This document shows positions 62,109-64,000 of a stretch of DNA of 64,000 nucleotides, piece after piece. A model generated the notes under the pieces. That model had not been told where the DNA came from, did not search any database, and saw nothing but the letters and a program-made list of their open reading frames with translations. Numbering within the stretch: position 1 is the first letter of the stretch; every line of letters begins with the position of its first letter. Both the position numbers and the translations under genes were made by a program. Origin of the DNA: an uncultured Dysgonomonas sp. (lineage in GTDB: Bacteria; Bacteroidota; Bacteroidia; Bacteroidales; Dysgonomonadaceae); the NCBI RefSeq assembly GCF_934668725.1, contig NZ_CAKUOF010000005.1:1-64000 (forward strand), read 5' to 3'.

Positions 62109-64000
62109 TTAAAACTCTTGACCAATAATGAAGTGGAATTGACTACCTCCATATTGGCGGCTACCGTTCACTTTATCAAATCCATATGCCCAGTCAATAC
62201 CAATAAGTCCGATCATAGGCAACATAATACGTGCACCAAATCCGGCCGAACGTTTAAGATCAAAAGGGTTAAAATCTTTAATATCGCTCCAAGCATTACC
62301 ACCCTCCACAAAAGATAAAATATAAATGGTTGATGACGGTTCGAGTATCAATGGATAACGAAGCTCTAATGCCAAACGTGTATATGCACTTGCATAATAT
62401 CCGATAGATCCGTTTTCATATCCACGCAAGCCTACAATTTCTGTTGCATATCCGGAAGAAGCCCCCGACATACCATCTCCTCCCATATAGAATGTTTCGA
62501 AAGGTGATTTTTTGTGTTTATTATAATATCCAACCAAACCATACTCAGCACGTGTCATCAATACAGGAGTCTTCTGTATAGTAGGTACTAGAGATGTAAA
62601 TGTTTTAGACTTAAACTTCCATTTATGATATTCTACCCACTTGTATTTTTCTCCTGCATCTAAATCGGGATTACTATAGTCAACTCCATTCCATGCTGAA
62701 TAAGGAGGTGTTGCCTGCACACTCAAAGAAAACTGAGTACCTCTACGAGTATAGATAGGATTATCGATAGAATTACGAGACAATGTTATAGAAGCACTGA
62801 TGTTGTTACTTTGTCCGTTACGAACCAAGAAGTAATCCCAGTTTTTCATACTATACAACTGGTAAGATAAGCCTCCTTCCAACTGGAAATAGTCATCAGG
62901 CCAGTTTAAACGCTTTCCATATCCAACAGAAACACCAAATGTTTTGATTGATTTATCAGGATCCAGAGAGTTATTCAAATACGACTGCTGAAATCCTGAG
63001 CTATACATATTGCTATAGTAATTATTCAAATAACTATTATTAAAAAAGCTGCTGTTTACACCTGTCTGTATAGAATAATAGGCTCCTACAGATAGAAAAT
63101 TAGGACGCTTTCCTCCAAACCAAGGGTCCATAAAAGAGATCGAATAAGATTGATAATATTTACCATTCGTTTGTCCGCTCAATTGTAATGTTTGTCCCTC
63201 TCCTTGCGGAATAATTCCCTTGTATGATCCGGGATTTAATAAGTTCTTCAACGAAAAGTTTGTAAATTTCAAACTTAAACGTCCCAAAATACCTGTTTGT
63301 CCCCATCCCGCAGAGAATTCGACCTGATCATTTGCTTTAGATACCAGTGGATATCCTATATCTACAGTTCCCGATTCAGGATCAGGCTGAATATCCGGTT
63401 GTATTTTCTCTGGATCGAAGTGACCCATTTGAGCAATTTCACGCAATGAACGCATCAAGTCATCGCGACTAAATAGTGCTCCGGGTTTTGTTCTAAGTTC
63501 ACGCCTTACGATATCTTCATAGAGGCGGTCATTTCCCGAAATCATTACTTTCCGGATTGTAGCTTTAGGACCTTCGACAATTCGTATTTCCAAATCAACA
63601 GAATCCCTGTCAATATTTACTTCCACCGGATCTGCCTGATAAAAGATATAACCGTTATTGTAATAATAGTAATTACCTACAGCATCTTCATCCCCGGTCA
63701 AACGATCTGACAGTTTTTTCTGATTATACACATCACCCGGTCTCATATTCAGCACATTACTCAACTGATCTGTTGAGAACTCCGTATTACCAACCCAGTT
63801 AATACGACGGATAAAATATTGCTGACCTTCGTCAAGCTTAATATCTATTTGTACCTTCTTATCGTTGTACTTATATACTGTATCCCATAAAATCCGCGCA
63901 TCACGGTATCCAAGTTCGTTGTATTTTGCAATTAGATGCTCCTTATCTGCCTCATAGCTTTCCGGAACATAATTTGTAGACCTAAGAAAGTTGCGCACTT
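62109..64000 (-). CDS. bamA: Outer membrane assembly factor BamA (partial, 5' end outside window)
   Basis: About 630 residues are visible and the gene continues past the right edge, since no true start is present. The first visible codon (GTG at 63998) is internal. Two POTRA-type repeats are seen (YNDKKVQIDIKLDEGQQYFI... and VDLEIRIVEGPKATIRKVMI), then the Omp85 barrel with VEFSAGWGQTGILGRLSL, PFETFYMGGDGM and the final FGARIMLPMIGLIGIDWAYGFD...FHFIIGQEF. BamA folds and inserts outer-membrane beta-barrels. It heads the skp pair. Confidence 0.95.
   Translation of the reverse strand, partial: VRNFLRSTNYVPESYEADKEHLIAKYNELGYRDARILWDTVYKYNDKKVQIDIKLDEGQQYFIRRINWVGNTEFSTDQLSNVLNMRPGDVYNQKKLSDRLTGDEDAVGNYYYYNNGYIFYQADPVEVNIDRDSVDLEIRIVEGPKATIRKVMISGNDRLYEDIVRRELRTKPGALFSRDDLMRSLREIAQMGHFDPEKIQPDIQPDPESGTVDIGYPLVSKANDQVEFSAGWGQTGILGRLSLKFTNFSLKNLLNPGSYKGIIPQGEGQTLQLSGQTNGKYYQSYSISFMDPWFGGKRPNFLSVGAYYSIQTGVNSSFFNNSYLNNYYSNMYSSGFQQSYLNNSLDPDKSIKTFGVSVGYGKRLNWPDDYFQLEGGLSYQLYSMKNWDYFLVRNGQSNNISASITLSRNSIDNPIYTRRGTQFSLSVQATPPYSAWNGVDYSNPDLDAGEKYKWVEYHKWKFKSKTFTSLVPTIQKTPVLMTRAEYGLVGYYNKHKKSPFETFYMGGDGMSGASSGYATEIVGLRGYENGSIGYYASAYTRLALELRYPLILEPSSTIYILSFVEGGNAWSDIKDFNPFDLKRSAGFGARIMLPMIGLIGIDWAYGFDKVNGSRQYGGSQFHFIIGQEF

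Noticed and set aside
1..64000. CRISPR array, prophage, transposon or defence island
   Set aside because: I looked for regular repeat-spacer spacing, integrases, transposases, restriction enzymes and toxin-antitoxin pairs and found none.

Overview
The window is an AT-rich chromosomal segment from a member of the Bacteroidota, most likely order Bacteroidales. A Dysgonomonas-like genus would fit, but that is inference. The reasons are the gene families present (LptD_2-type LptD, TamB, paired OmpH/Skp proteins behind BamA, DUF4836, DUF4254, DUF1599, a BT_3928-type DoxX protein, GIGT-type surface proteins), the almost complete lack of Shine-Dalgarno sequences, and TAnnTTTG-type -7 promoter boxes in front of several genes. 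No phage, integrase, transposase, CRISPR array or rRNA is visible. This is mainly housekeeping and envelope DNA, with some uncharacterised envelope genes and several kinds of short intergenic repeat.

Layout. 1-808 is non-coding and holds a GC-richer island full of inverted repeats. 809-5013 carries a sugar-phosphate transferase (+), mltG (-), tRNA-Ser(GCT), tRNA-Lys(CTT) and an ECF sigma factor with a membrane partner. 5028-8907 (-) is a glycosyltransferase and lptD. 9279-14252 (+) is a methyltransferase/YfhO/GT2/unknown operon, followed by queG and a convergent LuxR-type regulator. 16320-22681 (+) runs ndk, M23/LysM peptidase, DUF1599, DoxX, tpiA, SPOR, folE and a small hydrolase. 22716-29472 (-) is pdxB, an ABC ATPase, a very large tamB and an ArsC-like protein. 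29869-36740 holds hemG, upp, tcdA and mutS (+), with a DUF937-like gene (-) between. 36791-42605 (-) has two glycosyltransferases, DUF4254, comM and a cysteine-less thioredoxin-like lipoprotein. 42840-48767 (+) is a DPP4-type peptidase and three tandem paralogous surface proteins. 48824-53076 (-) is an EEP-family lipoprotein, pepD, an exported unknown and a YbhN-type membrane protein. 53360-55200 (+) is rsmA and corA. 55545-64000 (-) is a TPR lipoprotein with a small lipoprotein, an unusual ABC transporter, DUF4836, two Skp-like chaperones and the 3' part of bamA, which runs off the window.

How the genes fit together. The strongest theme is outer-membrane biogenesis: BamA with two Skp-like chaperones, LptD, TamB, MltG, an M23/LysM hydrolase, SPOR, and several glycosyltransferases for lipopolysaccharide or surface glycans. 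The second theme is housekeeping: Ndk, TpiA, FolE, PdxB, HemG, Upp, MutS, RsmA, QueG and TcdA.

The items most worth a second look are (i) a family of short AAGGTC-NNN-GACCTT-like palindromes in many intergenic gaps, sometimes overlapping a stop codon and sometimes just before a start codon; (ii) a 33-nt imperfect repeat shared between 622-654 and 55296-55328 with associated GTGACA palindromes; (iii) the triple tandem surface-protein cluster with a long leader; and (iv) an ABC transporter whose ATPase has a degenerate Walker A, signature motif and H-loop. I found no clear case of a wholly new multi-gene system.
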